Shown here: piece by piece, positions 32,005 to 41,074 of the stretch
How positions within the stretch are numbered: position 1 is the first letter of the stretch
Layout: each line of letters begins with the position of its first letter
Source: an uncultured bacterium
GTDB lineage: Bacteria; Verrucomicrobiota; Kiritimatiellia; CAIKKV01; CAIJXV01
Direction of reading: 5' to 3'
Assembly: GCA_903824675.1 (NCBI GenBank)
Contig: CAIJXV010000001.1
Span: forward strand, 1 to 53,350
Length of the DNA: 53,350 bases
Made by a program: the position numbers and the translations under genes
Notes under the pieces: model-generated
The model's database searches: none
What the model was told of the DNA's origin: nothing
What the model saw: only the letters and a program-made list of their open reading frames with translations

Positions 32005-33792
32005 TCAGAGGCTGGTCGAGCCGCTCGCGAGAAAGCGCCAACCGACCCCCGTGCCCTTGACTTCACTCGGGCGATCATCCAGTTCGGGAATGGAGGCGAC
32101 CGCGCCCCTGAGCAGTTCCTCGATGCGCAGCGCCAGTTCCCGGTGGCGCACGGCCTGTTGCGCCAGACGAAGTTGGATGACCTCAAAGCCCTGCGGCTTG
32201 TTGCGGCGCATCCACCCCTCGCGCCAGGAGGCCGCCAGCAAGTCAAAATCGGGGGCCAGCGTCAGGGCAGCCTCGCGCACCCCCGCGAGCGCCGCGCGAT
32301 CGCGGGCGTCGTAAGCCGCCACGAGTTGTGCCCGTAACGTCATCTTGCGGGCCAGCGTTTCGGCCAGCAGCCGGGCGTGGTTAAGATCGCCGGCCGACAC
32401 CTCGCCGCCCAGGCCGGTCAGTTCGACGGCCAGGCGGGCGAAGTGATCGCGCATCTCCGCCCACGGCGGATTCGTCGCTGGCGGCAGGCCCTCGTTCGCA
32501 AAAATCCCCAGAATCGGATCGTCCCAGAGCAGCCAGGCGGAGCCGTAGTCCGTGATCGCTCCGGCGCGGTGGACGCTGGCGTAGTCGCCTCCACAGATCG
32601 CTCTGAAGCGCGCGGCCAGGCGGGCGGTGTCAGGCAGCCCCTCCGTGTACGCCCGCTCCGCCGCCCATGCCAGTCCGGCCAGCGCCGAGTCGAAGTCGCA
32701 GTAGGCTCCATCATCACCCCACATGCAGAAGAAAAGTTCTTTCACGCCTTCGCGGCGGCAGGCCTCCAGGCAGGCGCCGGCTTTCGGTTCGGTTTCTCCG
32801 TGGTTGTACCAGAGTTGACCCCACGTCCAGATTGCGGAAGCCATGACGGGTTCGAACCCCATGGCCCGGTGGCGCCCGATCCAATCACGGTAGAACGCCA
32901 CGTCCGTCTTGTAATAATCCCAGTAGACCAACTGCACGTCCTTGGGAATGGCGGCCACCACGTCGGGCGGGATCACGCCGGCGGGGTCGTAGTAGTCGTG
33001 CTTCGGGCTGCCCATGGCGAAGTACATGTCCGACCAGATCATGGGCTGCAGGCCACGCTCGCGGCACAGGTTCATCACGGCCGCGAGGTGCTCATTGAAG
33101 ACATCGAAACGGCGGCGTCCGCCGTGGCGGTCCAGATAGGCGCCCCGGCCCATGTGCCAGGCTTCATCCATGCCGATGTGAATCCGCCGGGTGCGCAGGG
33201 CGCCGCCGATGGCATCCAGCATCTTGCCGATGAGCTGGTAGGTCTTGGGCTCCCCCACCAGCAGGCTTCCTCCGAAATCCACGATATCCCGATACTCGCT
33301 CCAACGCAGGATTTGCTCCAAGTGCCCGAGCGTCTGGATGCAGCCGACCAGTTCAATCCCGAGGCCCGCCGCGGTGCCGTCGAGTTCGCGCAGTTCCGCC
33401 TGGGTGTAACCCCCGCGCTGAAATCCGAACCGTGGCTCGCCGGGGATTTCATAGGTGTCCTCCGTGTACAACATGACCTGGTTGTAACCGAGCAACGCCA
33501 GGCGGCGCAGCCACTGCTTCAGATGATCCACCCGCATGACCGCATTGCGGCTGCAGTCCAGCATGATGCCCAGCGTGGTAAACGAACTCGCCTCCTCCCT
33601 CGTCGCGCCCGGGGGCGGCAGTCCGGCCAGGGCCGCACCCACCGCACGCAGTTGGGAAGGCAGCGTCGCGCCGGCACGGAAGGACAGGTTCGCGTCTCCG
33701 GTGACTTCCCGGATGGGATACTCCTCCGCCAACGTCCGCAGCGCTGCATGCAACTCAACCGGTGTGGTCTTTGTGTTCCAATCCAGATTCAT
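32005..33792 (-). CDS. GH20 beta-N-acetylhexosaminidase
   Basis: The 595-residue protein has the GH20b-like N-terminal domain (about 1-65), then a TIM barrel with the diagnostic D209-E210 pair in IHIGMDEAWHMG; in GH20 the aspartate orients the substrate N-acetyl group and the glutamate is the acid/base. LWYNHGETEP and FCMWGDDGAY lie in the second half of the barrel. No signal peptide is visible. GGAGC precedes the ATG by 8 nt. It lies downstream of an unassigned TIM-barrel gene and, with GH2, GH38 and GH42 enzymes, would fit breakdown of N-acetylglucosamine-containing glycans. The last residues (ASGSTSL) look atypical and may derive from repeat DNA. Confidence 0.85.
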   Translation of the reverse strand: MNLDWNTKTTPVELHAALRTLAEEYPIREVTGDANLSFRAGATLPSQLRAVGAALAGLPPPGATREEASSFTTLGIMLDCSRNAVMRVDHLKQWLRRLALLGYNQVMLYTEDTYEIPGEPRFGFQRGGYTQAELRELDGTAAGLGIELVGCIQTLGHLEQILRWSEYRDIVDFGGSLLVGEPKTYQLIGKMLDAIGGALRTRRIHIGMDEAWHMGRGAYLDRHGGRRRFDVFNEHLAAVMNLCRERGLQPMIWSDMYFAMGSPKHDYYDPAGVIPPDVVAAIPKDVQLVYWDYYKTDVAFYRDWIGRHRAMGFEPVMASAIWTWGQLWYNHGETEPKAGACLEACRREGVKELFFCMWGDDGAYCDFDSALAGLAWAAERAYTEGLPDTARLAARFRAICGGDYASVHRAGAITDYGSAWLLWDDPILGIFANEGLPPATNPPWAEMRDHFARLAVELTGLGGEVSAGDLNHARLLAETLARKMTLRAQLVAAYDARDRAALAGVREAALTLAPDFDLLAASWREGWMRRNKPQGFEVIQLRLAQQAVRHRELALRIEELLRGAVASIPELDDRPSEVKGTGVGWRFLASGSTSL

Positions 33793-33862
33793 AATGCCAG
33801 CTCCACACCTGCCCGAAGGCCGCGGGCGGGGGATGATTGTTGTAGTGTCGTCATAGATGACC

Positions 33863-35314
33863 TCATACGGGAAGGGACAGGTTCATACACCGGGACTCGG
33901 GATTTTTAACGACGGCCTCGAGCCATTCCCAGAACCGCCACCGTTGATAGCCCTCGGCGTCGACACAGTTCGAGGCACACGGCACCGTACTGAAGCCGTG
34001 GCTTCCCGGCGAGGCCAGCTGGCGCAGGTCATCAGTCAATGTGCCCGCATCCCAGTGCGCCAGAACAACGGCGTAGTCTTCACCATCCTGTGCGGAACCG
34101 AGCACTTGTCCGAGGGTGTGCCGGCCGAAGTCGCGCAGGGTGTCCTGCGGTCGGTGGGTGAAGTGCGCGAAGGCCAGGTAATTCAGGGCGTAGGGGATAT
34201 GCCGGCTGGTAACTTCGCCGTGGATACTGACGCCTTCCAGCCCCGATTCGTGGGCGCGCAGGCAGGCCTCCTTGATGGTGCTGACCACGCAGGTATACCG
34301 GCCGACGCTCGACCATTGGCTTCCCTGGTGGACGAATCCCACGCTGCGGGTACTCGGCGGACGCAGGCCGCGGGGCCAGTCTGGATTATCATAGACCGCC
34401 TCGGGGCAGCCGTCGTCGAGATACGCGGTGAGCGGCACCGGCGTTTTGCGGAGCATTCCGGTAAGGGTCCATTGGGCTATCCCCTGCGGAGGGAGGCGGG
34501 TGAACATCGCAGGCGCTTTTTTTCCCATTCCGGCATCCTGTTTCAGGCTATCGGTATACTGGAACCCGCTGTAGGTGGCATACGCACAGAGTTTACGATC
34601 CAAATGGGACTTCATCCGATCGAGCGCCTGCTGGTACGACATCCCCTGGTTGAAAAACACATCGGGATCGTCTGCCGGCCACTGCTTGCGGAGCGCCTGC
34701 ACCAGCGGATGATGGTCCACCATAAAATCGCCGTTTTCGATATTGACCCCGCCGATGTTGAATTCGCGGTACAGCCAGTCGATCGATTCCTTGAGCCATT
34801 CTTGAAAAGCGGGATGGGCGAAACAGGCGCCCGTATTGCCGGCATAGCCCACGGGAACCCCCTTTGCATCCAGCATCTGGGCCTCGGGATGCTTGGCCAG
34901 AAAATTGGCCATCGAGTACTTGCTGGTACCCTCGTAGTAGACACCGCCGTACCAGGTGGTGCCCACGCCGGGAAGGATGGCCACGTTCTTTGATGCGGCG
35001 TAGTCGGCGACCTTGCGGGCATACTCCACGCCACCATGGGAATCCCGCAAAAAACCCCAGATCACGATGCCCTTGATACCGAGCCCCTGCGCGAAGTCGG
35101 TCAGGCGCCGATAGTCCTCGATAAAGGTTTCCGGCTGCTTGTAATAGCGGCTGTAGCAGCCGCTCGTCTGAATGCCCGGATCGTCCAGGCACCAGTTGCA
35201 ACTATGGTCCCAGGTCCAGAAATAGGAATTGGGCAGCGCGGACGGGCCGTCATAATCCAGGTGCCACGTGTAGTTATTGCGAGGCCTGGCGTTTTGTTCG
35301 CTTATGTGAATCAC
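33863..35314 (-). CDS. TIM-barrel putative glycoside hydrolase, family not recognised
   Basis: The 483-residue protein shows a glycosidase-like barrel: GIKGIVIWGFLRDSHGG, VAILPGVGTTWYGG, a potential active-site segment GGVNIENGDF and EGVSIHGEVTS near the C-terminus. Tryptophans and tyrosines are frequent, as in sugar-binding clefts. I cannot name the family or prove catalytic residues. The start is GTG at 35314, with AGGAG 9 nt upstream. It sits 58 nt after the GH2 gene and 70 nt before GH20, so probably in one transcript. The N-terminus lacks a signal peptide. Confidence 0.6.
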   Translation of the reverse strand: MIHISEQNARPRNNYTWHLDYDGPSALPNSYFWTWDHSCNWCLDDPGIQTSGCYSRYYKQPETFIEDYRRLTDFAQGLGIKGIVIWGFLRDSHGGVEYARKVADYAASKNVAILPGVGTTWYGGVYYEGTSKYSMANFLAKHPEAQMLDAKGVPVGYAGNTGACFAHPAFQEWLKESIDWLYREFNIGGVNIENGDFMVDHHPLVQALRKQWPADDPDVFFNQGMSYQQALDRMKSHLDRKLCAYATYSGFQYTDSLKQDAGMGKKAPAMFTRLPPQGIAQWTLTGMLRKTPVPLTAYLDDGCPEAVYDNPDWPRGLRPPSTRSVGFVHQGSQWSSVGRYTCVVSTIKEACLRAHESGLEGVSIHGEVTSRHIPYALNYLAFAHFTHRPQDTLRDFGRHTLGQVLGSAQDGEDYAVVLAHWDAGTLTDDLRQLASPGSHGFSTVPCASNCVDAEGYQRWRFWEWLEAVVKNPESRCMNLSLPV

Positions 35315-35372
35315 CCTGTTGTCTCCTCTCGGAATCGGGCATCCGCGTCCCGATTGTGTCTTATTGTTAAAA

Positions 35373-37127
35373 TCACTTCGGTTTCTTTGAAAAAATGGCG
35401 TTGATGCGTTTCATGTCAAACTTTTCAGTCCGGTTGTAATGATAGATTCCGTTCTGCTCTTGTTCCACATCCGTCAGCTGTGTGTAGCAGTACCCGTTTA
35501 TATGATCTTTTCCAAGAATGACATCGACCAGTCCTTCCAAACGCGTATAAAATTCCTCCATTGACTTCGGCGCCTCGCCGTAGCCCCAGGATACTTCCGT
35601 ATGATGTTTTTCCATCAAGGCCGCGTTCCACTTAATGCCGCCGAACTCATCAATAATATAGGGCTGTCCTTCATACGGCGGCTCATACTCCGGGTGATTG
35701 CGAAAAACGCCGCCTTCCCGATCCGGTTTAAGCAACTCGTTAAGCTGGGCCGGCTCCTGGAGATAATCATGAACGGTCCAGACATCCGTGAGGTGATGCA
35801 CATACCCGCTGGCATCGTTGACCGGACGCGTCGGGTCAACCGCTTTGGCGATTTTATAAGCATCCGTCGTTATCCGGTGATGAATGTTGTGATCCCGCAC
35901 ATGACGGCTTTCATTGAGTCCGGTCCAGACGATGAGGGATGGATGATTGCGATCCCGTTCAATTATTTCGCGCCATTCGGAAAGAAAGTTCCGGGCCGCC
36001 AGCCCGTCATTGCATACATCAAGCCCCCAGCTCGGGGTTTCGCCCCAACACAGATATCCGAGCTTATCGGCCCAGTAGTAGAAGCGTTCTTCAAACACTT
36101 TCTGATGCAGTCTCGCCCCGTTAAAGCCGGCAGCCAGCGCGAGCTCAATATCTTTTTTTAAAGCGGCATCGTTCGGCGCGGTCCAGATTCCATCCGGATA
36201 AAACCCCTGATCCAAGACCAGCCTTTGATAGAGCGGTTTATTATTGAGGAAGAATCGGTTTCCCTCGATATGCACCTTGCGCAGGCCGGCGTAACTCTTT
36301 ACAAAATCAATTCGAGTGCCATCAATCAAGGTCTCAAGGCTGATATCATACAGATGAGGACTTTCAGGCGACCAGGGCCTGGCGTCGGGTAGTGGAATTG
36401 AAATCGGAATACCGTTCGCGGCCGGACGTTCTGCCCTCACCACTTCTTTTCCGCTATCTGATATCTTAATCAGCAATCTTTCATGGGCCGCAATTCGGTG
36501 AAATTCGGGAATGAAGATGAAGGCCGCGCCATCAAAGTCCGGAATAATTTGTACTCTTGCCAGCGCGTTCGGATGCACGGCTTCCAGCCACACGGTCTGC
36601 CATATGCCGGTCGTGCGGGTATAGAAACAGCCGTAGGAATTGTACCGGGTGGACTGTTTGCCGCTGGGTTCAACGCCGCTTTGCAGATCGTTTTCGACGG
36701 CGACAACCAGATCATGCGATGCCCCGCATCTCACATGGCGGGTTATATCTATTGAAAACGAAGTGCTTCCGCCGACATGATACCCGGCCCACTCCCCATT
36801 AATAAAAACCGTTGCCCGGTAGAATACCGCGCCGAAGTTGAGCAGGATCTTCTTAGCGGCATACGACTCCGGGATATCCAGTTTTCGGTGATACCACAGA
36901 TTGTTGAGAAAATCCTTCTCTCCCACGCCGGATAGCGCACTCTCAGGCGCGAAGGGTACGGTGATGCGCTGTTGGAACCCTTTTGCCTGTTCATGATGGC
37001 GAAACGCATTTGGAACTTTTTGATAGAGTGGACTTCGTTCGAAATGGAAAGTCCATTCGCCATTGAGATTAATCCAGTCCCCACGCTCAAACTGGGGTCG
37101 TGGGTATTCAGGCCGCACAATTGTCAT
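35373..37127 (-). CDS. GH2 beta-galactosidase/beta-glucuronidase-like enzyme
   Basis: The 584-residue protein has the GH2 domain order: jelly-roll sugar-binding domain (about 1-170), Ig-like domain (about 180-270) and TIM barrel. E406 in WTGLNES is the acid/base and E494 in IIDEFGG the nucleophile. The C-terminal extension of LacZ is absent, as in short GH2 enzymes. The ATG at 37127 is supported by AAAGGAG 7 nt upstream; a start 7 codons earlier is less likely. No signal peptide. It follows the beta-propeller gene by 54 nt. Substrate within GH2 (galactoside, glucuronide, mannoside) is not resolved. Confidence 0.9.
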   Translation of the reverse strand: MTIVRPEYPRPQFERGDWINLNGEWTFHFERSPLYQKVPNAFRHHEQAKGFQQRITVPFAPESALSGVGEKDFLNNLWYHRKLDIPESYAAKKILLNFGAVFYRATVFINGEWAGYHVGGSTSFSIDITRHVRCGASHDLVVAVENDLQSGVEPSGKQSTRYNSYGCFYTRTTGIWQTVWLEAVHPNALARVQIIPDFDGAAFIFIPEFHRIAAHERLLIKISDSGKEVVRAERPAANGIPISIPLPDARPWSPESPHLYDISLETLIDGTRIDFVKSYAGLRKVHIEGNRFFLNNKPLYQRLVLDQGFYPDGIWTAPNDAALKKDIELALAAGFNGARLHQKVFEERFYYWADKLGYLCWGETPSWGLDVCNDGLAARNFLSEWREIIERDRNHPSLIVWTGLNESRHVRDHNIHHRITTDAYKIAKAVDPTRPVNDASGYVHHLTDVWTVHDYLQEPAQLNELLKPDREGGVFRNHPEYEPPYEGQPYIIDEFGGIKWNAALMEKHHTEVSWGYGEAPKSMEEFYTRLEGLVDVILGKDHINGYCYTQLTDVEQEQNGIYHYNRTEKFDMKRINAIFSKKPK

Positions 37128-37181
37128 GATAATCTCCTTTTCACCCAACCAGACGACCCGAAGACACCACCGGTTATTGCG

Positions 37182-38573
37182 TTAGATTGTTCGCATCGCA
37201 AAAATATCCGCGTCTTTTAAGATGAACCGAAACCGAACCGGTTTCCCCTTCAACGCCGACAAATCGGATCCTCGTTTCCAGTTTATTTTAGCATCGAGCT
37301 GATCGCCCAGCAGCGGGAGCATATCCGTGGCAGCGAATCCTTCGATCGGTTTCCCGGCAGGATCCTGAATTTCAACCTGAATGCAACCGGCCACCGAGGT
37401 GGAGTAATTCAGGTGGAGCTCATTTCCTCCGAAGATCAGAGGTTTCGTCAGCACTTCGCCCCCGTTATACCCGGAGCGGATCGAAGCAAACCCCCAAGGC
37501 CGAATCGACAACCGGCGGAATTGGCATGGAACTCCGTCTTTCTGCATGTAGTGCTCACTGATCAACATGCTCCATTCGGTATCCGATGTTTGAAGAATGC
37601 CCCAGGACGGATAATTATTGCGGTGCGTCCAATTGCGCTGATCCAACCCGGGCCGAACCCAGGCTTCGCGATACCGCGTCCAGTGAACCCCGTCCCGACT
37701 GCACATGAACAAGGCGTCATTGCAACCATCCCCACTGGGGCCCTGGACATTTTCGCGAATTTGCCTAAACCGATTCGGAAACCCGATGTAAATATGTTCG
37801 GCCCCCGGACAAGGGGTCACGGCGTTGGTATACATTTGTGTTTCCAGATCGCCATCCTGGTATTGCAACGGCTGAACCGGCGACCAGTTGACAAAGTCCG
37901 GGGAGGTGGAGGTCTGAATGGCCCGCACCGCAATGCCCCAGTGAATGGCGTTTTTCGGATAGGGATGCCCCGTGGCGGGGTCGGCAAACATGCGGGTATA
38001 GGAGCGATAACACCCGGCCACCGAATCCCAGAAAGCGGTATTGATGGTGTCAAAAGTACCGTCCATGCGCAGTTCGTCCGGTCCGAGTCGTCGCCAGCTT
38101 AACCCGTCGCCTGAGCCAGACGCGCATATTTTTTCCCAGCCGAGAAGCGCCAACCCTTTATACCGGGCATCTGGCGTGCAGGCCGGGTTGGTGTCCAGAA
38201 ACGCGGGGGGAATGATCACGTCGGCGCCATGCCAGAGAATATTATTGTGCTTGGATCCCTGGAATTCGATGAGGCCCAGATCGGGACGGTGAAAGGATTT
38301 CCCCCCATCCGTGCTTTCCGCCATGGCCATGATGCAGGCGGCTTCGTTTGTTAAATCGGGAATCGCCGCCCGGTAGTAGAGTCGAATAGCGGATTCGGTC
38401 TGAACCAGACTCCAGGCGCCCACCGTGTAGTCCTCCCACGCGGCTCCACCTGTAAAAACAACTTCGCGCCGTTCCGGGTGCGAGAGGCGCAGTTCGGCGT
38501 CCATCATCCGTTCAATCAGGATGTCATCGACAAATAATTCACGGCGGGTTCCAATGGAGAGCGGAGAGATCAT
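37182..38573 (-). CDS. GH32/GH43-like beta-propeller protein with C-terminal beta-sandwich, third paralogue
   Basis: The 463-residue protein begins RRELFVDDILIERM (residues 10-23), nearly as in the product at 22886. It ends with the same module (LHLNYSTSVAGCIQVEIQD, then LKGKPVRFRFILKDADIFAM). Propeller-like segments include AMAESTDGGKSFHRPDLG and CSRDGVHWTRYREAW. AAAGGA precedes the ATG by 7 nt. It is the first gene of the minus-strand cluster, divergent from the AraC-type regulator, so it is probably controlled by it. Catalytic acids could not be assigned; a furanosidase-like or glycan-binding role is inferred from fold. Confidence 0.7.
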   Translation of the reverse strand: MISPLSIGTRRELFVDDILIERMMDAELRLSHPERREVVFTGGAAWEDYTVGAWSLVQTESAIRLYYRAAIPDLTNEAACIMAMAESTDGGKSFHRPDLGLIEFQGSKHNNILWHGADVIIPPAFLDTNPACTPDARYKGLALLGWEKICASGSGDGLSWRRLGPDELRMDGTFDTINTAFWDSVAGCYRSYTRMFADPATGHPYPKNAIHWGIAVRAIQTSTSPDFVNWSPVQPLQYQDGDLETQMYTNAVTPCPGAEHIYIGFPNRFRQIRENVQGPSGDGCNDALFMCSRDGVHWTRYREAWVRPGLDQRNWTHRNNYPSWGILQTSDTEWSMLISEHYMQKDGVPCQFRRLSIRPWGFASIRSGYNGGEVLTKPLIFGGNELHLNYSTSVAGCIQVEIQDPAGKPIEGFAATDMLPLLGDQLDAKINWKRGSDLSALKGKPVRFRFILKDADIFAMRTI

Positions 38574-38606
38574 GCGGGTGTCCTTTCACTATGTCATATC
38601 CCGTCC

Positions 38607-38636
38607 AAGATAAGCAGATTCCATGAACGCGGTCAA
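38607..38636 (-). promoter_or_regulatory. Promoter of the minus-strand glycan cluster
   Basis: TTGACC (38631-38636) and TATCTT (38607-38612) are 18 bp apart on the minus strand. Transcription would begin near 38600, leaving a leader with AAAGGA before the ATG at 38573. It lies back-to-back with the araC-type promoter, 120 bp from start codon to start codon. Confidence 0.5.
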
Positions 38637-38655
38637 TCACAGGCACCTCAAATAC

Positions 38656-38690
38656 TTGCATTTTTCCAGAATAATTTATATATTTCCAGA
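38656..38690 (+). promoter_or_regulatory. Leaderless promoter of the AraC regulator with direct-repeat operator
   Basis: TTGCAT (38656-38661) and TATATT (38679-38684) are 17 bp apart. TTTCCAGA occurs at 38663-38670 and 38683-38690, a 20-bp direct repeat, the arrangement AraC-type dimers use. The -10 ends only 9 nt before the ATG at 38694, so the transcript should be leaderless or nearly so. Confidence 0.6.
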
Positions 38691-38693
38691 GTT

Positions 38694-39491
38694 ATGCGCT
38701 GCCATTTATCCATTTACCGGATCCAGTTCTTCACGGAACCCGCCCGGTCCGACAAGTTGCGACCCGATCACCACTTTTTAATCCTGAATTTCGGAGGCTT
38801 GCAGCGGGGTCATTTTGCCGGGCAAGACTTCTGCATGCCGGACCCGTTCATGGCCGTGACGCTCGCCCATGAAACGCTCTCCTATTCATTCAATGCTGAA
38901 CGCCGTAACTGGATTATCAGCTTCCGGTCGCCGGATTTCCGGGCGGGCCGGCTCCCCGGCTTGATGGATATCCGGCACGACAAAGGCTGGTTTTCCCTTC
39001 CCCGCCTGGCCTTCCTGTCGCCGGCTGACGTGCTGCGGTTCGATGAAGATTTCCGAAGGCTTGAACTGGCTTTTTCCCAGCCCACCCCGGCGAATCTCTT
39101 CCGCGTCGAAGCCGGCATGCTCAACCTGTTTCGCTATTTCGCGGAACGGGACTCGACCACGCCCGCAACCGGCCTGGCCGCCGTTTTGAAAACCAAACTT
39201 GAAGACCGGCAGTCCCTGGGGAAACGAATCTCGGACCTGGGAGCGGCGTCCGGTTATTCACAGGACTATCCCAGCTTGCTCTTCAAACGCGAATTCGGGA
39301 CTTCGCCGCTGACCTATCGTAATCGATACCGGATGCAACTGTCCCTCGAAATGCTGGCCGAAGGGAAAAAATCCATCCACGAGATCGCCCGTGAACTGGG
39401 TTTTAAACACCTCTCTCATTTCTCCGGCCTGTTTCGCCGCACGTTCGGTCTCTCGCCCAGGGAAGCCCGACATCGGGAAGTGTCCCCCTAA
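38694..39491 (+). CDS. AraC/XylS-family transcriptional regulator
   Basis: The 265-residue protein has an N-terminal sensing region (about 1-150, with no recognised cupin motif) and a C-terminal AraC domain with two helix-turn-helix units: about 179-201 (RISDLGAASGYSQDYPSLLF) and about 227-250 (SIHEIARELGFKHLSHFSGL), ending FGLSPREAR. Such regulators usually activate sugar-use genes on binding a ligand. It is divergent from the minus-strand cluster and 58 bp upstream of the acetylesterase, so both are likely targets. No ribosome binding site is seen; start and promoter geometry suggest a leaderless mRNA with self-control through TTTCCAGA repeats. Confidence 0.9.
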   Translation: MRCHLSIYRIQFFTEPARSDKLRPDHHFLILNFGGLQRGHFAGQDFCMPDPFMAVTLAHETLSYSFNAERRNWIISFRSPDFRAGRLPGLMDIRHDKGWFSLPRLAFLSPADVLRFDEDFRRLELAFSQPTPANLFRVEAGMLNLFRYFAERDSTTPATGLAAVLKTKLEDRQSLGKRISDLGAASGYSQDYPSLLFKREFGTSPLTYRNRYRMQLSLEMLAEGKKSIHEIARELGFKHLSHFSGLFRRTFGLSPREARHREVSP

Positions 39492-39512
39492 AATCGGGAG
39501 GCATCTATCCGA

Positions 39513-39542
39513 TTGAAATCCTCCCTTTGTCTATGCCATAGT
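39513..39542 (+). promoter_or_regulatory. Weak candidate promoter of the acetylesterase gene
   Basis: TTGAAA (39513-39518) and CATAGT (39537-39542) are 18 bp apart, and the ATG at 39550 follows after 7 nt. No ribosome binding site precedes the start, which fits a leaderless transcript, although readthrough from the regulator gene is also possible. Confidence 0.35.
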
Positions 39543-39549
39543 TTTAGCA

Positions 39550-41049
39550 ATGAACCCTTTACTTCTTACCGACCACGCCGTTCTGCAACGAGATGCGCGC
39601 CTCCCGTTCCGGGGGACCTCCCGGCCCGGCGCAATTATCGAAATCCATTTCCGCGGCCAAAAAGCCCGCTCGTGTGCGGATCAACACGGGGCTTGGTCTC
39701 TCGACTTGGGCCCCTTTCCGGCAGGGGGTCCGGATTCCTTCACACTCACCACTCCCGATGGGGTTCAGGAATTTAAAGACATCCTGGTGGGCGATGTGTG
39801 GGTCTGTTCCGGCCAATCGAACATGGAGATGCATCTTCAGAAAGCCGAAAACGGGACCGCTGATGCCGCCCAAGCAGCCGACCCAGGTCTGCGTTTTCTG
39901 ACCATTCCCCACCGGGTCGAACTCACCCCCGTCACTGACATCGGTGGCGCGACCTGGGTTGAAAGTTCTCCGCAAACAGCCGCGCCTTTTTCCGCCCTGG
40001 CCTATTATTGTGCACGCGCCCTTCGTAAAGCGCATCCTGAAATTCCTTTGGGCCTGATTTCCGCCTCCGTCGGCGCCACTCCCGGCGAAGCCTGGATACC
40101 CCGGTCCGTGCTGGACAGCGACCCGATTTTCGCACCCTACTTGAAACGCTGGAAACAGAGTTTATCCGACCATCCAGACTCTCAAGGATTATATGCACAA
40201 GCCTTCTCCCAGTGGGACCGCGAAGCGGATCTGGCGGAGCGCGAAGGCCGTCCCATCCCCGGCGCCTTTCCCAAATTGATCGGCCCCGGCCATCCGTGGA
40301 CCCCGGCCGGACTCTTCAACGCCATGATCGCGCCCCTGACCTCCACCCCCATCCGGGGTATCTGGTGGTATCAAGGCGCTGCCTCTCCCGAACGAGCTTT
40401 TCAATATCGTCGGCTTTTTCGGCTCCTGATCCGCGCCTGGCGCGAGGCTTGGGGTCTGGGCAACATTCCCTTTCTCTATGCCCAGGAAGCCAATTTCGGC
40501 CCCCGCCGGTCAGAGCCCGGCGAACACTCCTGGGCTGAATTACGCGAAGCCCAGTCGATGGGTTTGGCTGAACCCCGCACGGCTATGGCGGTTGCCATCG
40601 ATCTCGGTGACGAAAAAAACATTCATCCCGTGCGCAAAGCGCCCTTGGGTGAACGCCTCGCCCTCACGGTTCGCGCCGTGGCTCTGGGAGAAAAGAGCCC
40701 CTATTCGGGACCGGTCTATCGCGATCACACGGTGGAAGGATCTCGAATCCGGATCCGTTTCGACCACACCCATGGGGGCCTGGCAACGGCAGACGGACGT
40801 GCACCTGTCGGATTCGCCCTGTCGGGTGGAGCAACCGATTTTTCAAAGGGAAACCGTGGATTCGTCTGGGCCAACGCCGAAATTCAAGGGGACGAAATTG
40901 TGGTGGAAGCGCCGCAAATCCCCCACCCGGTTGCCGTCCGCTATGCCTGGGCACAGAATCCCGACTGTAATTTGATCAACCGCTCCGGCTTATGGGCCAC
41001 CCCCTTCCGCACTGACGACTGGCCGGGCGTAACGGTCAATAATTTCTAA
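39550..41049 (+). CDS. Sialate O-acetylesterase family (SASA) carbohydrate acetylesterase
   Basis: The 499-residue SGNH-type hydrolase has the nucleophile S90 in SGQSNMEM and the catalytic H359 in NIHPV, preceded by DLGDE. IWWYQGAAS carries the expected middle block, with alanine-alanine replacing the usual GE-rich sequence. It would remove O-acetyl groups from sialic acid or from pectin-type sugars. N-terminal LLTDHAVLQRD is a family hallmark. No signal peptide is seen, unlike many secreted relatives. It follows the AraC gene on the same strand. Acetyl removal would expose glycans for GH20, GH2 and GH42 enzymes encoded nearby. Confidence 0.88.
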   Translation: MNPLLLTDHAVLQRDARLPFRGTSRPGAIIEIHFRGQKARSCADQHGAWSLDLGPFPAGGPDSFTLTTPDGVQEFKDILVGDVWVCSGQSNMEMHLQKAENGTADAAQAADPGLRFLTIPHRVELTPVTDIGGATWVESSPQTAAPFSALAYYCARALRKAHPEIPLGLISASVGATPGEAWIPRSVLDSDPIFAPYLKRWKQSLSDHPDSQGLYAQAFSQWDREADLAEREGRPIPGAFPKLIGPGHPWTPAGLFNAMIAPLTSTPIRGIWWYQGAASPERAFQYRRLFRLLIRAWREAWGLGNIPFLYAQEANFGPRRSEPGEHSWAELREAQSMGLAEPRTAMAVAIDLGDEKNIHPVRKAPLGERLALTVRAVALGEKSPYSGPVYRDHTVEGSRIRIRFDHTHGGLATADGRAPVGFALSGGATDFSKGNRGFVWANAEIQGDEIVVEAPQIPHPVAVRYAWAQNPDCNLINRSGLWATPFRTDDWPGVTVNNF

Positions 41050-41074
41050 TCCCCATCATAATCCAATGTGCGCG

